From NCBI GenBank assembly GCA_964036195.1, contig CAXIWS010000864.1:1-64000 (forward strand): a stretch of DNA of 64,000 bases, given 5' to 3'. The notes beneath the pieces were generated by a model. It was not told the DNA's origin. It ran no database searches and saw nothing but the letters and a program-made list of their open reading frames with translations. Position numbers and translations under genes: made by a program. The number at the start of each line of letters is the position of its first letter. The stretch's first letter is position 1. Shown one piece after another: positions 11,244 through 21,319 of this stretch. The DNA is from Sphaerolaimus hirsutus (taxonomy: Eukaryota > Nematoda > Chromadorea > Monhysterida > Sphaerolaimidae).

Positions 11244-11443
11244 TAGTGATGGAATGGCGCCATGGCGCTGGCGCCCTTTAATGGCACCATTGGCGCTTGG
11301 CACCCTTTCCTGTGGTGCGTTTTGGCGCCCGGCATATTTTTGAATAGTTATTTACGCAGTGTTTTTGAATACTGAACACACAGTATTTTTTAATGGCGCC
11401 ATGGCAATTGACGCCATTTTTCCTGGCGCTTTTGCCATCACTA
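11244..11443. mobile_element. hAT-like miniature transposon (family C), 200 bp
   Basis: Termini TAGTGATGG and CCATCACTA, with flanking 8-mers CTAGATAC (11236-11243) and CTAGCTAC (11444-11451) differing at one base. The interior has GGCGCCATGGCGC palindromes. The mirror copy is in the right arm at about 25280-25475. Confidence 0.8.
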
Positions 11444-11971
11444 CTAGCTACCTATCTGTAGCTAGCTACCTACCTGTCGTAGCTGTAGCTGTACGCCGTA
11501 CCGTAGCTGCACGCCGTAGCAGACCTGCACGCCGTACCCGACTGCACTGCGTTCGCCTGCATGACAAAAATATACCGAATTAGTAAATTTCACACATGAA
11601 ATGACATCAGGAAATCAAGATTAAACGTCTGCATGAATGTGCGTATAGTTTGTATTTTGCAGTTGACATTGTCAACTGATAAATGAAAGATGAAAGCGGT
11701 CACAGATGAAACTTTGTGTTTAAAGTGGATAGAAGTGCAAAACCCGCAAAATGTATGTTTCATGGTAGCATTGAAAAAACGTGCTATGTATACGTGAATC
11801 GGTTTTTACCCAGCCTATGAAGGTGAGCACCTGGTGCTTTCCTTCATAGGTTGCAACGTATATGTTGACGTTAATTAACGTTACTTAACGTGATTATTTG
11901 AAACGACAAAAACCGGATTTTGTCGTGAATTTAATTGTGATAATTAGTATCATTAAGTATTGTGATACTTA

Positions 11972-12241
11972 ATGAGCAACGTTAACATGTTACGTACCGA
12001 ATGCGCAGTTTTCCAGCCGGTACCGCAGCCGCACGCAAATGTATCCACGCACGCTGAAACGTTCACCTGCATTGAAATTTGCAAAAATTACAAAATAGTC
12101 AGACCACCAGGCATGTATGCGGAAATGTGTATGCCGATTTTGTATAATAAAGCCCCGTTTATTGATGTCTTCATGGTAACCATGATGGGCATGCGAAAAC
12201 ACATGAGAAATGGTTGCAATAAAAATGACACGCAACAGTGA
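11972..12241. CDS. Candidate coding segment, strand undecided
   Basis: Both strands are open for 80-89 codons here and in the mirror copy at 24497-24766. The forward frame starts MSNVNMLRTECAVF. It differs from the right-arm copy by three missense changes and no stop. The reverse strand has an acceptor-like ATTTCAATGCAG|GTG near 12070 and a donor-like TTCG|GTACGTAA near 11994, which would bound a short exon. I cannot decide between them, and the function is unknown. It lies just upstream of, and parallel to, the two-exon gene at 12304. Confidence 0.3.
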
Positions 12242-12303
12242 ATCTGTTTTGAACGTTGAATAGCATGTGTCTTATTCAGTTGAAAAGTAAGTTTTAAAAA
12301 ATA

Positions 12304-12974
12304 ATGTCAAGCCAACAGAGTTTGCTGATTGATGTTTTTGGCGATGGTAACTTACTGGCACAAGAAAGCGTTTTGTGCAACATTCCTGGTGCCACTCTCA
12401 GAGCATGTAAAATGCGCTGTAAAATGTCAAGTGTCATTCAAGTGGCTGAAGCGATGTAAAATGGCATGGGAAATATTGCATTGACGCCACTTTCAACAAA
12501 CAACACATTTACACTTTACTGTGCATTTTGCATGATCAGTGAGTCACGTCAACTGATCATACTGTCACCTACCGTTTCCGCATACTCAACCAGCAGAGAT
12601 TCAGAGATCAGGTATTCAACACAAACACATTTACAGTGGTGAGCAGTACTGATAGGTAAGTTTTAAAAGGTTTGAATAGTGTAATGTTTTTAATTTTGAT
12701 CCTATCAAGTGTTTCCAGACCATAAGGACACCAAAAACGTGACAAAAAAGTAGATCCCCCACACAGCACCTGTCAACTCGCCATGACGCCTTCTACTGCC
12801 ACCCTTTATGCCAAAATGCGAATGGTGTTGCCAATGCTGCAAATTGAATGTGGGTGTGCCAATCGTATTGGCACACAGATACAGCTGCCCCTCGGTGTGA
12901 CCACAGCAACGCGACTGGCTTCGATCAAACTGCAAGATGTTGGAAGGATGTTAATTTTGACTGTCCAGTTGTGA
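12304..12974 (+). CDS. Small two-exon gene, 110 residues, unknown function (left-arm copy)
   Basis: Exon 1 is 12304-12388 (starts MSSQQSLLIDVFGDGN) and exon 2 is 12727-12974 (stop TGA 12972-12974). The exon lengths 85 and 248 sum to 333, exactly 111 codons. The junction CCTG|GT ... CATAAG|GACACC joins the frame at phase 1, so both the ATG and the stop are supported by one continuous frame. Visible features are a basic patch after the junction, a Cys pair motif ECGCANR, and a hydrophobic C terminus with no clear membrane helix. The 338-bp intron has inverted ends of the TIR-intron type seen elsewhere in the window. An equally intact copy lies at 23764-24434. I do not recognise the family. It may be an accessory gene of the repeat unit. 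Confidence 0.6.
12389..12726 (+). mobile_element. TIR-bearing intron (introner-like), 338 bp
   Basis: The 5' end CTGGTGCCACTCTCAGAGC followed by ATGTAAAATG belongs to the intron-end family described at 16965-17170. The 3' end, read in reverse, is TTGGTGTCCTTATGGTCTGG, a more diverged version. The donor is CCTG|GTGCCA and the acceptor CATAAG|GACA. The right-arm intron 24012-24349 has exactly the same length. Confidence 0.6.
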
Positions 12975-13652
12975 TTTTCAACTGGTTAAACATGTCATGT
13001 TTACCTGTTTAGTTACCATTTTTACCATTTTACCATTTGGAAACTTTGTTCACGCATCTATTCACCTTGAAACAGTTATACAGGTAAAGGTGACATTTTG
13101 ACCAATGTTAGCAATGTGGATGTTAATTATGGGTATTTATGGGTAAAAGTTACCCTCAGTTAAACGTTGATAAGTGAATGGTTGCTTAATAAAGACATTT
13201 TTTTTTCAATCATTAACGCGAAACACATTTAAGACACTGAAAGAGAACAACAACTTTAATGATCACATTAAGCTGAAAGATAAGATGAAAACAATAAAGC
13301 TACAACATGAAAGCTACAACATGAGAGCTCCAACAACACAGCATGGGTACAAGGTCTAATTTAAACACATGAAAGCCATCAAATTCGGAATATGGTCACT
13401 AAAGTGTACGGTTCAAAGGAAAGATTTTTCGGGATCGTGACAGTTTTCTGGATGGGGATTGGTATTGTAAAATCTGTAAGTGTAACTGTAAAATTGTACA
13501 TCGTGAAATCTGTAAAATGTAACCCGTTTGAACCGTACTAAATTGGAAAGTTCTGAAATTTTGCTAAATTTTGCTAAAAAATTACGAAAAGTCCTAAAAT
13601 AATTCCTAAAATTTTCAAAAAAGTGGGAAAACTGAACATAAATATTAAAAAT
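12975..13652. other. No gene seen; 3' flank between two convergent genes
   Basis: AT-rich sequence between the stop of the plus-strand 110-residue gene and the stop of the minus-strand Merlin-like gene. It contains a direct repeat of GAAAGCTACAACATGA near 13309-13325 and a decayed fragment of the GGGATC element family around 13400-13545 (GGTTCAAAGGAAAG ... GTTTGAACCGTAC). Confidence 0.5.
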
Positions 13653-15764
13653 CTAAAATTTGATCTGGCGTTTCGCTTTTTGGGCAGTTTTCACACGTTG
13701 CGACTGCAGTTGACCGAGCGGGGAACGGGGATTCGATAACTGCAAATGTTCAGTGAAGTACATAAATATGAGCAGAAGAAATATAATTTTGTCACCTTTG
13801 GAGTGCTCCGTTGTTTCATCTTCTTTTCCGCCGGAGAATTTTGCGAATCGGGGGAACACGGAGAATCGCTGGAATCATCCAGCGTGATGACAGGGGGGGA
13901 CCTGTACGGGCTGTTGCATGGATCAGGTTCCACCTTCAAGTACGCAATCGTGCTGGCGGGGCTGCAAAAATTTTTTTTGATGAATTACTAATTGAAAAAT
14001 GATCATGAGTAAAACATGTAAAACATGTAATCATGTAAAACACACCTATTCTCGAAGTCGCTGTCATTCAGGCAAACGTTGATGGATTTTTCTGGCGTTG
14101 CATTCGCGCCAGAAACGCAAGTGGTCGACTGTGCCGCCGTCGCCGCTGCCACCGCCGCTGTCGCCATCGCCGTTAAACTGCGTAGTAGTCGACTCAAACT
14201 TGCAATAGTCAAATCCCAAAAAAGTTGTCAAACGTTATGAAACCTGGTTTTGGTCAACTGCAGAACAGCGGAACTGCTGCGCTGTACGGGCACAGGGACC
14301 GGCTGTACGGGCACAGGGACCGGCTGCACGTCATCTGCCCCCAATGCGTACGGTTCATGCTGCGTGCCAGCACCCTGAATTGCAAATTTGTAATAGTTTC
14401 ATTTGCAACAATTGATCATTACAATTGTTCAATGAACGAACATCTTCAAAAAAGTCGCCGTCGTTCTGTTGTGGCTGCAAATTTGGCATATCGCCAAATG
14501 TTGCCACAGCGGAATCCCTGCGCTGCACGGCACCAGCCGCCGCCGTGACCGCTTCGTGATGTGCGCCTACCGCCGCTGAACTGTCTGGTCGGCGGTGAAT
14601 GGCAGGCGACGCAGGCACAACGGACCCGCCAACCACCACACACTGTCCAGCGGGGGGACTGCCCTCCCTCTGCTGGGACGACTCCAAACCAACTTGCGCA
14701 GCCCTTTTTGCACTCCACTGCGCAGCCAACTGAGCATTTTTGGCGCGGCGCCGGGCAGCCAAAACAGCGGTCATACATTTTTTCCTTGGACAGTCACACA
14801 GCGTGTGGAAAGACATGTCAAATGTTAAATGTCATGTTATGTTATTCAATTTTACTGGAATTTTGACACTGTCATGACATTGCACATTTTACACGGCTTT
14901 TCACGCGCTCTGGGACTGGCACCTGATGCTCCATTTTGCGGCCATTGGAATGTGCTGTCTTCGCTGAGCAGCCAGTTCAGCAGCCAAAGCGGAACTGAAA
15001 GTACAATTTTGAATTGCATATTGTGAATGTAAAGTGAAATGTAAATGTGAAATGAAACCTCGTCCTGGCGCTGCACTGCGCGGCCTTGGTGCCTGCCGGT
15101 TGCGCGGGCACTGCAAAAGCGGTATCGCTCCGCTGCGTATTGTCCAATGGAGGAACGTAAACCTAAAAAGTTTGAAAGAAAATTGTTAAACTTAATAGTT
15201 AAACTGAAAGTTGGAAAGTAACTGAATAAGTAAGGAACTTACGTCCTCCCAGTCATCACAGTGGGCCATTTGCGTGTACGGGTCCAACTGTGGCATTTCG
15301 CTAAAACCTGTCAGTTCAGGCACAGTCGGCTCAGCAGACAGCTGTGGCATGCACGACAGCTGCGACGATAATGGCGGTGCCAATTGCCGCGCCGGTGCCA
15401 AGTGACGCGCCGGTGCCAACTGCGGCGCTGGTGCCAACTGCGGCGCCTGTGCCAACTGCTGCGCCGGTGCAAAGTGCCGCCCCAGTGCCAAGTGCCGCCC
15501 CAGTGCCAAGTGCGGCGCCGGTGCCAAGTGCGGCCCCGGTGCCAACTGCGGCGCCGGTGCCAACTGCGAACCCGCTGGCATCAATTGCACTTTCGATTGA
15601 AGCATGCCTAGCTTATTCTGCAATGATAAAGTAACCCAGTATGTATAAATGTAAGGAAAAGTGTATCTACCGAGATGTACTCACATGGTGACGCTTCACA
15701 TGCTCCTTGTTAGCGTCCTTCACACGCACAGCACTGGGCGCAGCCGCCGCCGCCGCCGCCGCCG

Positions 15765-15810
<46 letters not shown>

Positions 15811-18800
15811 TTGCTTTCTCCTTTAGGCATTCCCAGACCGTGTTAAGTGACATGTTAAATGTGAAATATGAGAACAAGTGTCAATAGTCATGTAAAGTGA
15901 CATTTCACATTTTACATGACATTTCACATTTTACGTGCCATTTCACATGGTCTGCGAGTACCACCTGGCATCGTTTCCAACAGCAATCAATTGCTCCACA
16001 TTCTGCCCTTCAATTTGAGTGGTGGTCATTAACGCCACGTCGCCATCCGTCACGACCATACGGCTGTCCTCCACATGCACGACAGTGTTGTCGGCTACAG
16101 CGCGCATGATCGGTGTCCATGATCTGGCGAGGACACCGGAAGGTGCCTGTACGTAAAGTGTAAACATGTGAAATGTAAACGTGCAAAATGTAAACATGCA
16201 AAATGTAAACATGTAAAACTGATCACATAACAAAATACTAACCAGTTTGCGCCGCGCATTGGTCATGCGGCAGCCTAACTTCACCGCGTCGATGACGCGC
16301 ACCTTCCTGCCGATTTTGTTGAAAGCCGTCACCGCCAACTTTACATCGACGGGTGTACTTTCAGGCAGCGCCGGCAACAACTGTGAAATGTAAAACAGGT
16401 TACCTAGTTATGAATGTTTATGATAGAAACTGAACAGAAAATAAAGACAAACTTGTGGTTCCTTCCACGGTTATCAAACCGCTGCCGAACCAAATCCAGA
16501 AAGCTGTAGAATGTGCACTGCCTGTGCACAGCGAAGCGCCATTCGAAAACCTTCAAAAGCCCGGTGAGCAGCGGGAAAACCATGTTGCCGGCGCCGTCAA
16601 ACTTTATTTTTTCGACTTTCATTCGGCGGTTTCGTATCAGGGGGCACTAGCACACAGTGCGAAATGACATGTAAAATGTAAAATGTCAGGCAAATAGTAC
16701 AGTGTAAATGTAAAAAGTGTGGCAAAGTTGCTTTTTACAATACGTTTGACACTTTGCTTCACATTTCACATTTTACATGTCATTTCGCACTGTGTGCTAG
16801 TGGCACCAGGTTGTTCTTGAGGGGCCGCCAGATCCCTCCACCGCGTTAGTATTCCAGTTGTCCTCCCGAACAAATTCCTCGAGTGGTTTATAACCACGTG
16901 AGAATACCCGTGTTTGCGCTCCAGGTTCATGTAACCTTTCCATGCGTCGGACACAATTACAGCCCTGCGGCACTCCCAGACCCTGTAAAGAGCTCTGTAA
17001 AATGTAAAAAAACATGCAAACTGTGTAAAGTTAACTAAAATGGCTGTAAAAATGACAGAGGTAAACATTTTTTGCACAGGCAGGTAATTTTAAAATACGG
17101 CACAGCCTTTTTACAGTTTGCATTGCTTTCAACATTTTACACTTATGTTTACAGGGTCTGGGACTGTCACCTGGGAGCCACATTTGTCTTTATAATTCCT
17201 ACCAACGTTGCCTCGTCCCTCCGTTCAGTGTAGAAGAGACGCACCTGTGCGTTTTACATGTTTCTACGTTTTGACAAACAATTGCGGTGACAATGAAGGT
17301 GTTAACTAACGTCTTGCACCACGCCCTCATTCACTTCTACCATGCCAAAGCACCACGGTCCGCTGACAATGCCGCCATAATTAGAACTTCTAGGCGGAAA
17401 TTTGTCCCCACCACACAGTCTGCCCTTGCCGTTCATATTTGGCTTCCGTTTCTCTTTTAAAATGCATTCATCGACCAGGTTGCACTCCTTAACCGTGTAA
17501 AGTTACCAGTAAAACGTCAAACGTTACATCACTGCATGACACTGCATGACGGTGCATGACGTTTGACATATTTACATGCCACTTTACATGGTTCAGAAGT
17601 GACACCTGCACATGACTGCCCAGCGTGCGGCCCATTAATTTACTTTCACTCATCGTAATGCGGGCCTGTTCGACAATCTGCGGGGGGTTAACATCCGTTT
17701 ACATAATCCATTGGTTCAACCTACGGTTCAAACGGGATCCCGATCCCGATCCCGAAACCCCAATCCTGATCCCGATCCCGATCCAAAAATCTCAAAAAAC
17801 CAATCCCGATCCCGATCCCAAAATCTCAAAAAACCAATCCCGATCCCGATCCCGATCCCAAAATCTCAAAAAACCAATCCCGATCCCGATCCCGATCCCA
17901 AAATCTCAAAAATCCAATCCCGATCCCGATCCCGAAACCCCAATCCCGATCCCGATCCCGAAATCTCAAAAAGTGAATCCCTATCCCGATCCCGAAAAGT
18001 CAATCCCGTTTGAACCCTAGTTCAACCGGTCCCGATCCCGGTCCCGATTCAGAAAAGTGAGTAGGTACCTTTGAACGGTACAATAAATACTGTACAGAAA
18101 TACTGATGAAAAATACAATTTCAAATGAAAGATGGATCATTTACCTGATTATTCATTGCCATCCAATCAGAAATGGTCTGATTGCTGTTTTTGTTGATTT
18201 GGCCCCGCTTTGACTCCATACATGCGAAGCTGTCGGCCAGAAAGTCGCGCCCCATGTTGACCGCATACCCATAAACAATGAGCATGACCTGCACATAAAA
18301 ATGTTTGTGTATATGGTACAAATAGTGATATGTGTGGTTTAATTGCAAATGTACCGAACCCTGCCGCACGCTTAACGCCCGTATGATCTTGCCATCTTTA
18401 CTTTCCCAACCAAAGTACGAATTTCTCGCCAAAGATCTCACACAACGGCATTTTGTACATTTGGTACACAATTGCGGTGCAGTACGCACATCCCACAGAA
18501 GGACACCAACGCAGCCGTCTTTTGTGCACGGCCCATAGCTGTAAAAACATTATGGTGTACATTATCAAGGACGTAGCCAGGGGGGGGGGGCGGGGGGGGC
18601 GGCCGCCCCCCCCCCTTCCCGGGCCGGACAAAAAAATGTGCCAGAAATGGCACTTCCAGAAAACGATTTTGTCGCAGTTTGTAAAAATTTTGCGCGCAAG
18701 CGCGCATTTTATCGACACATAGCATATATTTACAATTGACCAGTATCCGCGGCCTCAAACCCAGTAAAAAAAACCAAAATTTCTGTCCGTGTCGCAGTAT

Positions 18801-19643
18801 ATGCCTGTAAAATACAGACATATACAGCTGTTTTGGCGCCAATGCCAACGCCAGTGGCGCCATGGCGTCACGCCTACGAATGGCGCCAACGCCATTACGT
18901 CATTCCCTTACTGCATAGGCAAAATTTTAGGGGGGGGGCGCCGCCCCCCCCGTTCGCCGGGCTCCGTATACAATCCGCCCCCCCGCTCAAAAATCCTGGC
19001 TACGTCCCTGTACATTATAGACCACTGAAAACGGTGCAAATGGCCATGAACAATTCTATCATGCTTGTAAACGGAAGGGGGGTGGGGATGTGGGGGGGGT
19101 GGGGGTGTGTGTGGGTTCACAGCGTGTCAAATTTCAGACCCACCCCAAAAATGTAACAGGAAAAATACAAAAAGTATATAACTTGAACCTTAAATTACCT
19201 TTCAAAATGGGCATTCATCTTCTTCTCCGGTTTTGGCAGCAATCCAACATCCTGTGCAAATCGAATTGCGCTCAATTCAGTGTCGAGAAATTTGCACTGA
19301 TAAAACGCGGGATTGCTCTGGTGCGTCCGCTCATGTGGCCAAAACTCGGGCCCGTCCAACACAATTTCAATCTGTAAAAAGTGTAAATTTGGAGTTGGTT
19401 AAGTTCATTTTAGTACGGGTTAGTTGAGTTGAGTTTAGTTGAGTTGAGTTGAGTTGAGGTCAGTTGAGTTCAGTTGAGTTGAGTTGAGTTGAGGTCCCTT
19501 CAGTTGAGCTCAGTTAAGTTGGGTTTGGGTTTTGGTTGGGCTTGGTTAACTGGGATCACTGAGTTACGTAAGTGGGTTGGGTTGGGTTGGGTGAAACTCA
19601 CGTCCAAAAATCCGACCGACCGCTGATACGCCGGCAGCTCCAT
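13653..19643 (-). CDS. Merlin-type (ISXO2-like DDE) transposase fused to a long Ala/Pro-rich tail
   Basis: About 20 exons: 19602-19643, 19199-19371, 18355-18538, 18145-18288, 17606-17677, 17311-17487, 17171-17244, 16807-16964, 16449-16646, 16243-16380, 15965-16146, 15685-15820, 15243-15617, 15059-15162, 14923-14994, 14442-14784, 14244-14374, 14046-14177, 13796-13961, 13653-13739. Nearly all junctions agree in phase. Exons 2-5 give AIRFAQDVGLLPK, a CTKCTKC zinc motif and TISDWM, typical of Merlin N termini. Exon 6 gives VDEC (first Asp) and GPWCFG; exon 8 gives VIVSDAWKGY (second Asp) and INHS. The third acidic residue (NTNAVEG) lies in the +1 frame, so a one-base loss near 16872 breaks the catalytic domain in this copy. 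The exon 8/9 junction is also unresolved. The tail has poly-Ala, QLAPAP repeats, VPVPVQ repeats, LKVEPDP (sumoylation-type) and VITLDDSS (SUMO-interaction-type). Family members are usually near 300 residues; this one is about 1000. Confidence 0.7.
14785..14922 (-). mobile_element. TIR-bearing intron (introner-like), 138 bp
   Basis: Donor ATCAG|GTGCCAGTCC. The inverted ends CAGGTGCCAGTCCCAGAGC and CCTTGGACAGTCACACAGC both continue into GTGWAAA and TGTMAAATG. The acceptor CCAAG|GAAAA lies at the outer edge of the right terminus and joins the flanking frames exactly. The giant repeat's right arm begins, at the assembly gap, inside the mirror copy of this intron. Confidence 0.8.
15742..15811. repeat. 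(GCC)n microsatellite coding poly-Ala
   Basis: About 23 GCC triplets with one interruption (GGCACC). On the minus strand this lies within an exon of the Merlin-like gene and reads as a run of alanines. The opposite-strand arginine run is a shadow. Confidence 0.9.
15821..15964 (-). mobile_element. TIR-bearing intron (introner-like), 144 bp
   Basis: Ends CAGGTGGTACTCGCAGACC and CTTTAGGCATTCCCAGACC are inverted copies continuing into RTGTKAA. Donor GCCAG|GTGGTA and acceptor CCTAAAG|GAG at the outer edges join phase 2 to phase 2 in frame. The interior is a run of ACATTTTACATG-like words. Confidence 0.85.
16638..16806 (-). mobile_element. TIR-bearing intron (introner-like), 169 bp, about 40-bp inverted ends
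   Basis: The two ends share an inverted match of about 40 bases beginning GCACTAGCACACAGTGCGAA. The donor is CCTG|GTGCC. The outer right edge is CCCCCTG|ATACG (no AG); the nearest internal AG is CTAG|TGCC at 16646/16647. Neither choice joins the flanking frames with a GT donor; a GC donor two bases later would. Confidence 0.75.
16965..17170 (-). mobile_element. TIR-bearing intron (introner-like), 206 bp, type example
   Basis: Ends CAGGTGACAGTCCCAGACC and CTGCGGCACTCCCAGACC both run on into CTGTAAA. Donor CCCAG|GTGACA and acceptor GCCGCAG|GGC sit at the outer edges. Using them gives a protein junction (VAP-R-AVIVSDAW) that matches the uninterrupted spacing of Merlin/ISXO2 transposases, so the element appears to be inserted into an ancestral continuous exon. 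Confidence 0.85.
17476..17605 (-). mobile_element. TIR-bearing intron (introner-like), 130 bp
   Basis: Ends CAGGTGTCACTTCTGAACC and CAGGTTGCACTCCTTAACC, then RTGTAAAG. Donor GTGCAG|GTGTCA. Collapsing the whole element gives HVQ-VDEC, the expected Merlin spacing before the first catalytic Asp, but the outer edge ends in TG. The internal AG (GGTTAAG|GAG, 17488) is also in frame and adds four residues. Confidence 0.8.
17722..18019. mobile_element. hAT-like miniature transposon (family A), 298 bp, inside an intron
   Basis: Ends TACGGTTCAAACGGGAT and ATCCCGTTTGAACCCTA with a perfect 8-bp duplication GTTCAACC at 17714-17721 and 18020-18027. Filled with CCCGAT hexamers. It lies in the Merlin-like gene's intron between exons 4 and 5. 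Confidence 0.9.
18566..19010. mobile_element. hAT-like miniature transposon (family B), 445 bp, inside an intron
   Basis: Ends CAAGGACGTAGCC and GGCTACGTCCCTG with a perfect 8-bp duplication TACATTAT at 18558-18565 and 19011-19018. It lies in the intron between exons 2 and 3 of the Merlin-like gene. Confidence 0.9.
19400..19600. repeat. GAGTT/GGGTT microsatellite in first intron
   Basis: Degenerate runs of GTTGA and GGGTT pentamers in the intron between exons 1 and 2 of the Merlin-like gene. The exon 1 donor GGAC|GTGAGT is at 19600-19601. Confidence 0.8.
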
Positions 19644-20282
19644 AAGTCCACAAAACAAAAAATCAACGAAAATCTAGAAATCTCCAACTACGGAAAAGTT
19701 AATTGACCGTGTTAATTGCAAAATAAACTATGTTAAGATAAGTTGATGGCACCGGCATTGATGATTCGTACACTTTGCAGCTGTTGCGGCTGAAAATAAC
19801 AGTTAAAGGTACTACATTTTCACCTTTATTACGACATTTACGACTACAGAGGACATGCACACTACACCCTTGGCCATGCGCACACTCGTTTTCACACAAA
19901 ATTTTGACCGAAAGAATTTCATGCAATAAAAATTCATGTGAAAAGTGCTGTGCGCATAGACATTGCACCACAAACAAAGGGGACAACAATTCACCAAAGC
20001 AAATCACGACATTAAGAACATATTTAGAAAAGAATTTTAAAAGAGAAAAATATCAGAACAAAATAAGATTCAGAAGGCTACATTCCCATGAAAAAATAAA
20101 ACTACAATTATGTCAACTACATATTCAATCACAACTTCTAATAATTAAATTCGATCACTGCTTTCAGTTCACACAACAGTTGACATAATTGCAGTTTACA
20201 CTTGGCCAACAAACGTATTTCCTCCACATACCGACAAAATTTACATCGGATCGTACAATATTGACATATTCCTACACGCATA
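19644..20282. other. Upstream region of the Merlin-like gene, no gene seen
   Basis: AT-rich sequence. A 137-codon forward frame at 19775-20188 has no splice or start support and a lysine/asparagine composition typical of AT-rich noncoding DNA. It probably contains the promoter of the minus-strand gene that starts at 19643; no element is clear. Confidence 0.4.
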
Positions 20283-20290
20283 GTTGACAT

Positions 20291-20910
20291 TAGGGTTCAA
20301 ACGGGATCCCGATCCCGATCCCGGATCCCGTGAAATTCCGGGATTTACCAGTCCCGATCCCGATCCCGATCCCGAAACCCCAATCCCGATCCCGATCCCG
20401 ATCCCGAAATCTCAAAAATACCAATCCCGATCCCGATCCCGATCCCGAAAGTTTTCAAATCCCGATCCCGATCCCGAGAAACTCCCAAGTCCGGGATCCC
20501 GATCCCGGAAAAATTAGTGGAAATTATAAAAAATGATATAATGACGTTTTTGCATGCAAAAAAGTGGATGCAAACCCCCAGCGTCATTTTATGCCACTTT
20601 TCTGGCATCCAACAGTGTTTTGAGACCTTTATGAACAACTGTGAATGCCAGAAAAATGGCCAAAATCTCTATCCCTAGAACCCAATCCCGATCCCGGAAA
20701 AATGCCTATCCCAATCCCGATCCCGATCCCGTGACACCAATCCCGGCCAATCCCGATCCCGATCCCGATCCCGAAATCTCAAATTACCAATCCCGATCCC
20801 GATCCCGATCCCGAAACCCCAATCCCGATCCCGATCCCGATCCCGAAATCTCAAAAAGTGAATCCCGATCCCGATCCCGATCCCGAAAAGTCAATCCCGT
20901 TTGAACCCTA
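20291..20910. mobile_element. hAT-like miniature transposon (family A), 620 bp
   Basis: Ends TAGGGTTCAAACGGGAT and its inverse. A perfect 8-bp duplication GTTGACAT lies at 20283-20290 and 20911-20918. Long CCCGAT arrays fill both halves, and between them is an AT-rich spacer (about 20520-20660) shared with the element at 2793 and the one at the window start. Confidence 0.9.
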
Positions 20911-21303
20911 GTTGACATTGACATAAATGTCACCTGGTTCCGATCGCATCTTCAAAGCATGTTCAAGAGATCAATTGCAATCGGAACCAGTTGACATTTA
21001 TGAAAATGTCAACTAGCGTAAGTATGTACAAGCGGAGTGAAAGGTGTCGGTATTTAAAGGAAATACGGAAACAACTACAACAATTGATTACCAAAACAAC
21101 TAAATGAGATTGATTGTAGAAAAAAACAACTAAATGAGAACTGGCAGAGATCAGAAAATCCCCCCCCCCCACACACGCATAGTTGACATTGACAGAAATT
21201 TCAACTGGTTCCAATTGCAACTCAAAGCAATGTGAAGCTTTAAATTGCTATTGGAACCAGTAGACATTTCTGTCCATGTCAGATATGCGTGTGTGGGGGG
21301 GGG
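20911..21303. repeat. Two related foldback elements
   Basis: Segments of about 20911-21012 and 21165-21303 are each imperfect palindromes. The first has AACTGGTTCC-type words (CACCTGGTTCCGAT and ATCGGAACCAGTTGACAT). The second begins CACACACGCATAGTTGACAT and ends with ATATGCGTGTGTG. The two share GGTTCC...GGAACCAG cores. No target duplication was recognised. Confidence 0.6.
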
Positions 21304-21319
21304 CAACAAACAAAACTTT

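Larger units (their letters stand above)
8618..11550. repeat. Scattered minisatellite with unit CGTACCCGAGCTGCACGC
   Basis: Short runs of the 18-base unit lie at 8618-8655, 9205-9243, 10322-10377 and 11487-11550, with mirrored runs in the right arm (for example 26325-26395, 27247-27310, 28110-28160). Between the runs are foldback units built from GGTTTTTACCCAACTGTTAC and its inverse. No gene was found between 8061 and 11950. Confidence 0.65.
7530..14915 (+). repeat. Left arm of giant inverted repeat
   Basis: The whole segment recurs in reverse complement at 21799-29672. The outer boundary is sharp: GGTTTTTTTACCACCGATG here and its inverse ending near 29672, with unrelated flanks. The inner boundary is set only by the assembly gap. 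The arms share genes, miniature transposons and minisatellites, so they were duplicated after those insertions. They differ by substitutions, minisatellite copy number, one shortened transposon and an 812-bp tandem duplication in the right arm. No direct target duplication flanks the pair. Confidence 0.9.

Noticed and set aside
15661..15846. Arginine-run protein on the plus strand
   Set aside because: It is the reverse reading of the (GCC)n poly-Ala stretch in a supported minus-strand exon.
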